17,086 nucleotides of DNA from JALENY01 sp036310185 (GTDB lineage Bacteria; Bacillota; Clostridia; Lachnospirales; Lachnospiraceae): the NCBI GenBank assembly GCA_036310185.1, contig JAXJSH010000128.1, forward strand, positions 1-17,086. Direction: 5' to 3'. This document shows, piece by piece, positions 1 to 7,388 of this stretch. Below the pieces are notes generated by a model. The model was not told the DNA's origin. It saw nothing but the letters and a program-made list of their open reading frames with translations, and made no database searches. Position 1 is the first letter of the stretch, and each line of letters begins with the position of its first letter. The position numbers and the translations under genes were made by a program.

Positions 1-264
<264 letters not shown>

Positions 265-558
265 ATGTGCGCGTTCAAGATTTTCCTGTGCTTGCACGGA
301 GGAAAATCGCGCGTTCACCGAGCAGGATGCTGTCCTGCGAGGTTTGATTCCGGTCAGAACCAACCTTCTGGCTAATTCTTCCCGTTTACTGTTCTTTTTG
401 GTTCTCTCTTTCGAGAGCGTTCGTTTACTCTTAAAGAATTTTCGAGATGTATCTTCCCTTATTTTTATAAGTTCTGATACGATGTGTTCTACTGTTCAGT
501 TATCAAAGTTCTTTGTTTTTGACTCGTTTCTGTTGTTCTCTCGCGAGTCAGCTTATTT
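265..558 (-). other. rrn transcribed leader with boxA/boxB-like signals and a processing hairpin
   Basis: This stretch lies between the last rrn promoter and mature 16S and holds no credible gene. On the minus strand it carries a boxA-like element near 491-514 (AGAACTTTGATAACTGAACA) and a second boxA-like TTCTTTAAGAGT near 430. A compact hairpin, CTCTC-GAAA-GAGAG with a GNRA loop, lies at 404-417. A long hairpin at 279-308 sits just upstream of the 16S 5' end, with arms GATTTTCCT/AGGAAAATC and an inner GTGC-TT-GCAC. The arrangement suits antitermination and RNase III-type processing, but the functional assignment is inferred from position and resemblance. Confidence 0.7.
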
Positions 559-587
559 AATTTATCACATTTGCATCTGTTTGTCAA
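559..587 (-). promoter_or_regulatory. rrn promoter proximal to 16S
   Basis: On the minus strand there is a TTGACA -35 (plus 582-587) and a TAAATT -10 (559-564) with a 17-bp spacer. It is the third and most 16S-proximal of three tandem promoters. Transcription would start near 552, about 290 nt upstream of mature 16S. Confidence 0.8.
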
Positions 588-653
588 CAACTTTTTTTCA
601 AGTTTTTTAAACTCTTTATTATTGTTTTTTTATTTACCAGACGCAACTTTGTT

Positions 654-683
654 ATAATATCACATCCATGCAGTCATTGTCAA
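654..683 (-). promoter_or_regulatory. rrn promoter, middle of three
   Basis: On the minus strand there is a perfect TTGACA -35 (678-683) and a TATTAT -10 (654-659) separated by 18 bp. The sequence after the -10 (AAGTTGCGTCTG) is the same as that after the distal promoter, so the two look like copies of one unit about 93 bp apart. Confidence 0.8.
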
Positions 684-746
684 CAAGTTTTTTTATTTTT
701 CTAAAAACTTTTTGTAATTGACATATTCATCAGACGCAACTTGATT

Positions 747-776
747 ATAATAGCACTTCTCCACCTCAAATGTCAA
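747..776 (-). promoter_or_regulatory. rrn promoter, distal of three
   Basis: On the minus strand there is a perfect TTGACA -35 (771-776) and a TATTAT -10 (747-752) with an 18-bp spacer, the same geometry as the middle promoter. AT-rich DNA immediately upstream (about 777-830) could act as an UP element. Confidence 0.78.
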
Positions 777-925
777 CTACTTTTTAAACTTTTTATATTG
801 TCTTTTTATTCCGTTTTTTAAAAATGTTTTTTCCTCTTACATTGCCTAAACCAGTTGCATCCAATCGTATTTTCGATTAATCGAATCATTGCTCTTCTTA
901 CAACCCACACCTCTTAGAAAAAAAC
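777..925. other. AT-rich gap between rrn promoters and the cvpA operon terminator
   Basis: No gene is visible here. The stretch is AT-rich and contains one perfect 14-bp palindrome, TTCGATTAATCGAA, at 872-885. Its role is unknown. A related palindrome occurs at 4391-4404. Confidence 0.5.
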
Positions 926-968
926 ATCGGAGAAATCTCTGCCGCGCAGGAACTTCTCCGATATTTTT
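919..968 (-). terminator. Rho-independent terminator of the lysM-DUF5711-cvpA operon
   Basis: The arms ATCGGAGAA (926-934) and TTCTCCGAT (954-962) form a 9-bp stem, with a smaller inner CTGC/GCAG stem. On the minus strand the stem is followed by GTTTTTTTCT, so it ends the operon whose last stop codon is at 989. A weaker T-rich tract follows on the plus strand, so it may act in both directions. Confidence 0.85.
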
Positions 969-988
969 AAATTTAATTCATTCATATA

Positions 989-1684
989 TTATGCAATCCC
1001 GGATATCAAAAACTGCATCAAAAGATTATTTTCATACAGATAATCCAGGATTTTGTCACCGGCAATTTCCCGCAAAAGATATCCTCCCAAATCTGTGCCG
1101 CTGAATACTGTAATAATAAGAAAGAAAATCCATAAATACAGCAAACCATTTATAATTCCCAGCATAAAACCGCCAAGCCGGTTCACACCTCCAAGAATGG
1201 GAAGATTGGCAAACAGATCCAGAATATTCACTATCACTTTCAGCGCAAGCAATGCCAGAAAGAATGAAATCAGGTATACCAGCAGCCGGACAATCGATGA
1301 CGCAAGAAAAGCAGTCACGTAATCATGAAAGGTAGCCACTGATAAAGACTCATAAACGGTACTGTTATTATTTTCCAGGAGTTCTTTTTTTAATAGCATT
1401 GGTATCGGCAATTCTTCGATCATGCTGATCTGTTCGCTTCGGTCCGGTTCGTTACCATTCGGAAGCGCTCTCTCCAGTGCTTTTGCACAACATACTTCGA
1501 TCTGTGCTTTTATCCCCGTTCGTTCCACAAAAATGTCGTTTATGATTGGACTGACTGCGGAAACAAGTATCATGATCAGCAAAAAAGATACCATGGATAT
1601 CGCAGTCCGCACGAGTCCTCTTCGAAAGCCGCGCACTGCGATCCACAGCCACAGTGCAGCAACGACAATGCTAAGCAAACTCAT
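989..1684 (-). CDS. CvpA family integral membrane protein
   Basis: A 231-residue protein with four hydrophobic segments (roughly residues 3-20, 28-46, 123-155, 170-195). It has the CvpA signatures RGFRRGLVR after the first segment and a glycine-rich LPILGGVNRLGGFMLG loop before the last. The family is named for colicin V production in E. coli. In Firmicutes its members are envelope proteins of uncertain function, some linked to cell division or stress survival. The region between membrane segments two and three (about 47-122) is polar and probably forms an extracytoplasmic loop. The start is ATG at 1684; GGGGAGT lies about 13 nt upstream, a rather long spacing. It is the last gene of a three-gene operon, 21 nt after the DUF5711-like gene, and is followed by a strong terminator. 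Family is confident, role is not. Confidence 0.85.
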   Translation of the reverse strand: MSLLSIVVAALWLWIAVRGFRRGLVRTAISMVSFLLIMILVSAVSPIINDIFVERTGIKAQIEVCCAKALERALPNGNEPDRSEQISMIEELPIPMLLKKELLENNNSTVYESLSVATFHDYVTAFLASSIVRLLVYLISFFLALLALKVIVNILDLFANLPILGGVNRLGGFMLGIINGLLYLWIFFLIITVFSGTDLGGYLLREIAGDKILDYLYENNLLMQFLISGIA

Positions 1685-1705
1685 TTTCTATTTTTTACTC
1701 CCCAA

Positions 1706-2938
1706 TTACTCCAGGCGGATTGTGATCACCCCGCCATTATAAGCAACCAGATAACGGTTCATTCCCGTTTTTACCACTTCGTTAATATTGCCCTCCTCAA
1801 TATTACCTGAAAATTTCTCAATTCCGTTTTTATTAAAAATTGAGATTTCAGACGAATTATTCATAATAATCTGGCTGCCGCTGATTTTGATTTCATCATA
1901 AATCAGATCAAATTCCGTTTCCATTTGCAGCGAACCGGATGCTTTATACACTTCCATACGGAATGGATGTGCACCTGATCTGTTTGAAAAGACAAATCCA
2001 ATACTTTCTCCATCACAGAAACTGCTGACAATCTCATCTTCAAACAAAACCGTTTCCACTTCTTCCGGTTTTGTTTTTCCCTTGTATATTGTGAATCCAT
2101 CTTCCCGATACGCGATCAGTGTCTGCTCGTCCAGATATTCCACTTTTGGAATCAGAACACCTTCATATCGGAAACCATTTACCAGATTGTCTTCCTTATT
2201 TTTTCCTTCTTCTCCAAAATTGTAAAATGCCAGATAGCTGCTCACCGTATCTCCATCCGGTACAAAATAGGTCACCGCCACATACATGCCATCCTCAGAG
2301 ACCGCCAGATCTGCTGGATATCCTGGATTTCGCATATTTGTTGAACTGGATGCAATCAGACTTCCGGACGCAGAATAGTAATTCATCAATGTATTTTCCC
2401 CATTGTCAAGCAGCACTGCTACAGAACCGTTTTCACAGACACTTGCCTTTAAAATAGGATACTGAGTCTGAAAAGCACCCAGTTTTCCCTTTTCATCATA
2501 AATGGCAATCTGTGTACCATCCTGATCATAAATTACGATTGTCTTATCAAAGGTATCGATCGTAGGTGATGACATCTGGAATGAATCATTCCAGATAGTA
2601 GTGTCTGCAGCAGAAGAAAGTGATGCACCATCACCGCTGTAGCGCAGCAGTTTTCCCTGCATGTCAAGATACTGTGTATTGCCGGAATCCACTTTTTTGC
2701 TTGTTTCCACTACGACATATTCGCTGTATTTGTGATGATCCACAAAATACTTTATGAGCAAAGTACCGATAACCACAATCGCCACCGTCACGATCAGCCG
2801 CAGATATGTGATCTTTCTTTCCTTCAGAACTTTTTCTTTATACGCCTCCATATCATGGATCGTCTGTTGTTCTTCTTTATACTCGCGCACTTTCAGTTTA
2901 TCCAGAATGCGCTGTACTCCTTCTTTCAATTTGTTCAT
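1706..2938 (-). CDS. DUF5711-like membrane-anchored beta-propeller protein
   Basis: A 410-residue protein with a charged, helical cytoplasmic N-terminus (about 1-43, rich in Lys/Glu), one transmembrane segment (about 44-65), and a long extracytoplasmic region. That region contains repeated short beta-strand units of WD/PQQ-propeller type, such as TIVIYDQDGTQIAIYDEKGK and SEISIFNKNGIEKF. It resembles the DUF5711 family of Clostridia; the family name is from memory and no function is established. The absence of a signal-peptidase site suggests it stays anchored. Start ATG at 2938 is preceded by AAAGGTG. It lies 21 nt after the LysM gene and 21 nt before cvpA, so the three are almost certainly co-transcribed. 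A propeller outside the membrane could be a protein-binding or sensor scaffold, which is inference only. Confidence 0.75.
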   Translation of the reverse strand: MNKLKEGVQRILDKLKVREYKEEQQTIHDMEAYKEKVLKERKITYLRLIVTVAIVVIGTLLIKYFVDHHKYSEYVVVETSKKVDSGNTQYLDMQGKLLRYSGDGASLSSAADTTIWNDSFQMSSPTIDTFDKTIVIYDQDGTQIAIYDEKGKLGAFQTQYPILKASVCENGSVAVLLDNGENTLMNYYSASGSLIASSSTNMRNPGYPADLAVSEDGMYVAVTYFVPDGDTVSSYLAFYNFGEEGKNKEDNLVNGFRYEGVLIPKVEYLDEQTLIAYREDGFTIYKGKTKPEEVETVLFEDEIVSSFCDGESIGFVFSNRSGAHPFRMEVYKASGSLQMETEFDLIYDEIKISGSQIIMNNSSEISIFNKNGIEKFSGNIEEGNINEVVKTGMNRYLVAYNGGVITIRLE

Positions 2939-2959
2939 TTAGCACCTTTTCTCTATGTT

Positions 2960-4309
2960 TTATGGTAATAAGATTATTTGTCCCGGATATATAATATCAT
3001 CTTCTTTCAAATCATTCAACTTACAGATTTCTTTGACTTTCTGAATGTCACCGTAATAATCTATACTGATGCTGGTCAGGGTATCGCCTTCGCGAATGGT
3101 ATACCTTGTAACACCAGAAGCATTTGCAGAAGATGCAGTATCCGCATCGCTGTTTTCTTTTGATTCGGAATTTCGGGCAGATTCGGAAAGTGTTCCGGAG
3201 GTTTCCGTTGAACTTTCTGATGTGTCCGCATTTTTTCGCGTATCCGAAGCAAGTCCTGAGGTTTCCTTGGAGTCCTCAGCTTCCCCAGTCGTTCCGGAGG
3301 TTTCCTGTGTATCCCCATTTTTCTGAGTTATACCAGAGGCTTCCTGCGTATTCCTGCTTTTCTGTGTCGTCCCGGAAGTTTCCTGCGTATCCTCATGCTC
3401 CTGGGTTATGCTGGAGATTTCCAGGGATTCCGTTCCGGTTTCCGCAGACTCCGCAACCTGTCCGCTTACGCTGTTCGATCCTGTCTCTGTTTCAGACAAA
3501 GTCTCCTGCGAATAGGAATCCGAAGGAATCTTCAGATTCATTTTTCTGCTCACAAAAGTTACGCCCAATGCCAGTGACAACGCCACAACCCCGGTTCCCG
3601 CAATATAAAGAAACTGGTTATTTTTTTTGCTTTCTTTCTCTTCATTTTTCCGCGCAATAATCTTGCGAAAATCTTTTACCGCACGATCCTGCACTTTTCC
3701 GATTCCATCTACTGATTCTTTTGGTTTCTTCCCAAGCATATACTGCTGCATGGGTGTGTTTTTTTCATAATAAATATAATACCCGTCCTGTTTTTCCAGA
3801 TGACCGTTCCGGTAAAGAAAAAAGGCTTCCTCCTGTTCATCCGGATCAGCCAGAAACAGCACTTTGTCGTTTCCGCCAAAATGATTCAGATGAGCCCGGT
3901 ATATCACTTCTGTTATTTTCATTGCATTTCCCGGAAGTGACAGATACCAGCCAACCACTTCCTGCCCCGGAAAATACTCTTTCATCTCCTCATAGATGTT
4001 TCCCCACACTGCATCCGTAATGGAAATGTGCTCCGCTGTGATTTCCAGATCGGTCATAAACAGGGCACTTTTGGCAAAAATATAGGAAACGCCCTCTTTC
4101 CAGTTGCATTTCCCTAAAAGTATCGCGGCGTTTCCCTTTTTCTCTTTTTCCTTTTCATAGGAGCTCAGATAGCCATACGCATAATCCTCAATGTATATCC
4201 GGTTGTTGGACGGTACCCGCCCGATCTGTCTTATGTTCCTTGGAATACAAAAGTACTCTTCATTGCCCGTTGCTGTTTCCTTCTCCTTGTTATAAACGAT
4301 TTCTATCAT
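2960..4309 (-). CDS. MPN-like domain, transmembrane and LysM protein
   Basis: A 449-residue protein with four parts. Residues about 36-182 resemble a JAB/MPN fold: an IYIEDYAYGYL helix, an AAILLG strand, then VVGWYLSLPG followed by a helix and a VLFLADP strand. In active JAMM proteases the equivalent motif is GWYHSHPG; here both histidines are leucine, so it should be catalytically dead. A basic stretch (210-230) precedes a transmembrane segment (about 233-254). Residues 262-398 are a Ser/Thr/Glu-rich linker with 13-residue tandem repeats. Residues 401-449 are a C-terminal LysM domain (YTIREGDTL...YYGD...IYPGQIILLP) expected to bind peptidoglycan outside the cell. The MPN-like part would be cytoplasmic. 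Start ATG at 4309 has GGGGTGA upstream. It is the first gene of the operon with the DUF5711-like and cvpA genes. LysM is certain; the MPN call is my reading of the sequence and needs a structure check. Confidence 0.8.
   Translation of the reverse strand: MIEIVYNKEKETATGNEEYFCIPRNIRQIGRVPSNNRIYIEDYAYGYLSSYEKEKEKKGNAAILLGKCNWKEGVSYIFAKSALFMTDLEITAEHISITDAVWGNIYEEMKEYFPGQEVVGWYLSLPGNAMKITEVIYRAHLNHFGGNDKVLFLADPDEQEEAFFLYRNGHLEKQDGYYIYYEKNTPMQQYMLGKKPKESVDGIGKVQDRAVKDFRKIIARKNEEKESKKNNQFLYIAGTGVVALSLALGVTFVSRKMNLKIPSDSYSQETLSETETGSNSVSGQVAESAETGTESLEISSITQEHEDTQETSGTTQKSRNTQEASGITQKNGDTQETSGTTGEAEDSKETSGLASDTRKNADTSESSTETSGTLSESARNSESKENSDADTASSANASGVTRYTIREGDTLTSISIDYYGDIQKVKEICKLNDLKEDDIIYPGQIILLP
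3260..3388 (-). repeat. 39-bp tandem repeat in the LysM protein linker
   Basis: About three and a third in-frame copies of a 39-bp unit encode a 13-residue motif of the form TQETSGTTQKxxx (protein residues about 308-350). On the plus strand each unit begins GAGGTTTCC or a close variant. The repeat extends a flexible, Ser/Thr/Glu-rich spacer between the membrane and the LysM domain. Confidence 0.8.
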
Positions 4310-4354
4310 ATACTCACCCCTTTTAAGAACCAGAATAGCACGGTCAAACTGCGG

Positions 4355-4382
4355 ATTTTAGCATATTGTGGGCTCGAAACCA
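4355..4382 (-). promoter_or_regulatory. possible promoter of the lysM operon
   Basis: On the minus strand there is an extended -10, TGC-TAAAAT (TAAAAT at plus 4355-4360), upstream of the LysM start. The only -35 candidate near 17 bp spacing is the poor ATGGTT (4378-4383). I call this from the -10 alone. Confidence 0.35.
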
Positions 4383-4436
4383 TATTTCTTTTCGACATTT
4401 CGAATATTTTTTTTAATCCTGTTCAGAATTTATTTT

Positions 4437-5054
4437 ATGAAGACTATGAAAAAAATTATTATTCCTCAAAAAAGAAACGCGCTCCACACATTTTCCCATA
4501 ATCTGTATCGCCAGATCGAATATGTCAGCGGCCAGTCTGATCTGGTCTTTCTCTGCATCGGCACAGAACTGGTAAATGGCGACAGTCTCGGCCCTCTGGT
4601 GGGATATCAGCTGTGCAGAAAAACCGGTTCCCGCATTTCGGTGTACGGAACACTGCATGATCCCATACACGCACTGAATCTGGAGCGCCGCGTAAACGAA
4701 ATAAAAAGGAAGCATCCTGGCTCCTGCATAATAGCCATTGATGCTTCCTTTGGTTCCAGACGTCATCTGGGTTCTGTATTGATTCAGACCGGCCCGCTCT
4801 ATCCCGGTCTGGGGGTAAATAAAAATCTTCCCCCTGTGGGTGATGTTTCCATCACCGGAATTGTATGCACACACGGACCTGACTGCAATGAGCGGCTTCG
4901 GGATACCCCTCTGTCTCTCCTAATCCCTCAGGTCGATATTATCACGGAAGGGATTATACAAATGCTTTCACTTTCTGATAAATACCTTCTGCGTCCAGAC
5001 CGTATTTTTCCAGCAGCTTCACTGCAGGACCGGATTCTCCGAATACGTCATTGA
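4437..5054 (+). CDS. YyaC/DUF1256 family spore protease-like protein
   Basis: About 205 residues from ATG 4437 (an alternative ATG lies at 4446; neither has a good ribosome binding site). Family signatures are present in order: FLCIGTELVNGDSLGPLVG, a VYGTLHDPIHALNL strand-loop, an IAIDASFG motif, and a PPVGDVSITGIV segment. The family shares the fold of the germination protease GPR and is restricted to spore-forming Firmicutes; Bacillus YyaC is of similar length. The exact substrate is not established. The last 33 or so codons run through the 3' end of the convergent transketolase gene, giving a basic, probably non-conserved tail. It is divergent from the lysM operon, and its promoter could be sporulation-specific. 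Family call is confident, start is not. Confidence 0.85.
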   Translation: MKTMKKIIIPQKRNALHTFSHNLYRQIEYVSGQSDLVFLCIGTELVNGDSLGPLVGYQLCRKTGSRISVYGTLHDPIHALNLERRVNEIKRKHPGSCIIAIDASFGSRRHLGSVLIQTGPLYPGLGVNKNLPPVGDVSITGIVCTHGPDCNERLRDTPLSLLIPQVDIITEGIIQMLSLSDKYLLRPDRIFPAASLQDRILRIRH

Positions 5055-5892
5055 CACCGATTTTCAGGACTTTGGTCGGCGCATTTTCACTGAGGCAGTC
5101 GCATACTGCGCTGCCGAGGCCGCCGATTACGGAATGTTCTTCCACCGTAACGACTTTTCCGGTCTCTTTTGCTGCTGCAATAATCAATTCTTCATCAAGC
5201 GGTTTGATTGTATGAATATTAATTACTTTTGCATCAATACCTTCTGCTGCCAGTTTTTCTGCTGCTTCCAGTGCAGATGCAACGCAAAGTCCGGTTGCTA
5301 CGATCGCAACATCTTTTCCTTCTCTTAAAACAACACCTTTTCCCAGTTCAAACTTATAATCCGGTCTGTCATTGATCACCGGAACAGCCAGACGGCCGAA
5401 ACGCAGATAAACCGGTCCGTCCAGTTCATATGCAGCCATCACTGCTGCTCTTGCTTCCACGTCATCGGACGGATTGATAACTGTCATACCCGGAATCGTA
5501 CGCATCAGCGCAATATCTTCATTACACTGATGGGTTGCACCATCTTCACCTACCGAGATACCTGCATGGGTTGCACCGATTTTTACATTCAAATGGGGAT
5601 AGCCGATGGAGTTACGCACCTGTTCAAAAGCACGTCCGGCTGCGAACATGGCAAAACTGCTGGCAAAAGGAACCATACCGGCCGCTGCCAGACCTGCTGC
5701 AATACCCATCATATTAGATTCTGCAATACCGCAGTCAATGTGTCTTTCCGGAAATTCTTTTTTGAAGATTCCTGTCTTGGTTGCTTCCGCAAGGTCCGCA
5801 TCAAGAACTACCAGATTGTCATATTTTTTGCCTAACTCTACCAAAGCATTACCATAACTGTCTCTTGTTGCAATTTTCTTTACATCTGACAT
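4954..5892 (-). CDS. transketolase, C-terminal subunit
   Basis: A 312-residue protein carrying the pyrimidine-binding and C-terminal domains of transketolase. Its partner supplies the pyrophosphate domain. HIDCGIAESNM contains the conserved glutamate (E58) that activates thiamine diphosphate. KIGATHAGISVGEDGATHQ, VINPSDDVEA and VYLRFGR follow as in split transketolases and DXS-like enzymes. Together the two chains transfer two-carbon ketol units between sugar phosphates in the non-oxidative pentose phosphate pathway. Start ATG 5892 overlaps the end of the N-terminal subunit gene by 13 nt, which indicates translational coupling. The ribosome binding site (AGGTGAAG) is inside the upstream gene. 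Its 3' end overlaps the convergent YyaC-like gene by 101 nt, with no terminator visible. Confidence 0.93.
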   Translation of the reverse strand: MSDVKKIATRDSYGNALVELGKKYDNLVVLDADLAEATKTGIFKKEFPERHIDCGIAESNMMGIAAGLAAAGMVPFASSFAMFAAGRAFEQVRNSIGYPHLNVKIGATHAGISVGEDGATHQCNEDIALMRTIPGMTVINPSDDVEARAAVMAAYELDGPVYLRFGRLAVPVINDRPDYKFELGKGVVLREGKDVAIVATGLCVASALEAAEKLAAEGIDAKVINIHTIKPLDEELIIAAAKETGKVVTVEEHSVIGGLGSAVCDCLSENAPTKVLKIGVNDVFGESGPAVKLLEKYGLDAEGIYQKVKAFV

Positions 5893-6719
5893 AATGCTTC
5901 ACCTACTTTCTTAAGGTCTTCCATCGCCTGCTCATACTCCGCATCATTCGGCGCTTTTCCATGCCAGCCGGCCTGGTTTTCCATATAGGATACGTCTTTT
6001 CCTTTTACTGTCTTCATGACGATCGCCGTCGGCATGCCCTTTGTTGCTTTTGCTTCATCAAAAGCTGCCTTTAACTGATCAAAATCATTGCCGTCTGCCA
6101 CATTGATCACATGGAAATTGAATGCTTCGAACTTTTTATCAAGCGGATACGGGGAACATACATCAGCAATGTTACCGTCAATCTGCAGTCCATTGTTATC
6201 AACAATAAATACCAGGTTGTCCAGTTCTTTTGCGCCTGCAAACATGGCAGCCTCCCATACCTGGCCTTCCTGAATCTCGCCGTCACCAAAGAGACAATAG
6301 GTACGATAATCTTTATTCTGTAATTTTGCAGCAAGCGCCATACCTACCGCAGCAGAACCGCCCTGTCCCAGGGAACCACTGGACATATCAACGCCCGGAA
6401 TATGTTTCATATCCGGATGTCCCTGCAGATAAGAACCGATATGACGCAGAGTCACAAGATCCTCTTTCGGGAAAAAGCCTCTTTCTGCCAGAGTCGCATA
6501 GAGACCCGGTGCCGTATGACCTTTGGAAAGGACAAAACGATCACGGTCTTCCATTTTCGGATTTTTGGGATCGATGTTCATCTCTTCAAAATAAAGATAA
6601 GTAAAAACCTCTGTTGCTGACAGAGATCCGCCCGGATGTCCGGCTTTTGCAGAATGAACAGCAGTTACGATACCTTTACGGATCTCGTTGGCTGTTTTCT
6701 GAAGTTCTAATTTGTTCAT
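5880..6719 (-). CDS. transketolase, N-terminal subunit
   Basis: A 279-residue protein equal to the thiamine diphosphate (PP) domain of transketolase. It has SAKAGHPGGSLS near residue 24, SKGHTAPGLYA (about 66-75), and the cofactor motif GDGEIQEGQ (from 145) ending in the NN pair at 175-176, which binds Mg2+ and diphosphate. Split transketolases of this kind are common in Clostridia, archaea and others. Start ATG 6719 has a strong CAGGAGG. It is separated from recR by 72 nt and overlaps the C-terminal subunit gene (TGTCAGATGTAA contains both the stop and the next ATG). Role: pentose/triose phosphate interconversion in the cytoplasm. Confidence 0.93.
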   Translation of the reverse strand: MNKLELQKTANEIRKGIVTAVHSAKAGHPGGSLSATEVFTYLYFEEMNIDPKNPKMEDRDRFVLSKGHTAPGLYATLAERGFFPKEDLVTLRHIGSYLQGHPDMKHIPGVDMSSGSLGQGGSAAVGMALAAKLQNKDYRTYCLFGDGEIQEGQVWEAAMFAGAKELDNLVFIVDNNGLQIDGNIADVCSPYPLDKKFEAFNFHVINVADGNDFDQLKAAFDEAKATKGMPTAIVMKTVKGKDVSYMENQAGWHGKAPNDAEYEQAMEDLKKVGEALCQM

Positions 6720-6791
6720 AGTAGCCTCCTGATTGTATTTTTAATCCAAAAGGATTTTCTTCTTATTATTCACCAAATTACATATTTTCTA

Positions 6792-7388
6792 TTACAGCTC
6801 CACACGACCTTCCAGAGCTCTGAGCAGAGTCACTTCATCGATGTATTCCAGATCACCGCCAACCGGAACACCGCTGGCAATCCGGCTGACTTTGATGCCT
6901 GTAGGCTTAATCAGTTTGCTGATGTACATGGCTGTGGTTTCGCCCTCCAGATTGGAGTTGGTGGCAATGATAACTTCTTCCACATCTCCCTGCAGACGAT
7001 GCATCAGTTCTTTCAGACGGATATCATCCGGTCCGATGCCGAGCATGGGCGAAATTGCCCCGTGAAGTACGTGATATACCCCCTCAAACTTGCCCGTTTT
7101 TTCATAAGCCGCAAGATCACGTGGTGTCTCCACCACCATAATCACTTTATGGTTGCGGCTCTCATTTCTGCAGATAGGACATTTTTCCTGATCAGTCAGG
7201 GTAAAACACTCCGTACAGTACTGTACGTTATCTTTTGCTTTTTCTATGGTTTCCGCCAGCTGGGAAACCTGTTCTTTCGGCATACTGATAATATGAAAAG
7301 CAAGCCGCTGTGCCGTCTTCGGTCCAATGCCCGGCAGACGTGACAGCTGTTCGATCAGCCTGGTGATGTATCCACTAAAATAATCCAC
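6792..7388 (-). CDS. recR: recombination protein RecR
   Basis: A 198-residue protein of standard length. It has an N-terminal helix-hairpin-helix (LPGIGPKTAQRLAFH, 18-32), a four-cysteine zinc finger (C58, C61, C70, C73), and a Toprim domain (VIMVVETPRDLAAYEKTG) with the family's YHVLHGAISPMLGIGP segment. With RecO and RecF it loads RecA at single-stranded gaps. The start is GTG at 7388, inside the final glycine codons of ybaB, giving a 14-nt overlap; GGAGGC lies just upstream. The dnaX-ybaB-recR order is the classic bacterial arrangement. Confidence 0.97.
   Translation of the reverse strand: MDYFSGYITRLIEQLSRLPGIGPKTAQRLAFHIISMPKEQVSQLAETIEKAKDNVQYCTECFTLTDQEKCPICRNESRNHKVIMVVETPRDLAAYEKTGKFEGVYHVLHGAISPMLGIGPDDIRLKELMHRLQGDVEEVIIATNSNLEGETTAMYISKLIKPTGIKVSRIASGVPVGGDLEYIDEVTLLRALEGRVEL

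Noticed and set aside
344..610. An 88-codon frame across the rrn leader.
   Set aside because: It overlaps rrn promoters and leader signals on the opposite strand and lacks a ribosome binding site.
6720..6791. A short hairpin (AATCC-TTTT-GGATT) between recR and transketolase as a terminator.
   Set aside because: The stem is only 5 bp and on the minus strand it is followed by A rather than T residues, so it is not a credible end for the recR transcript.
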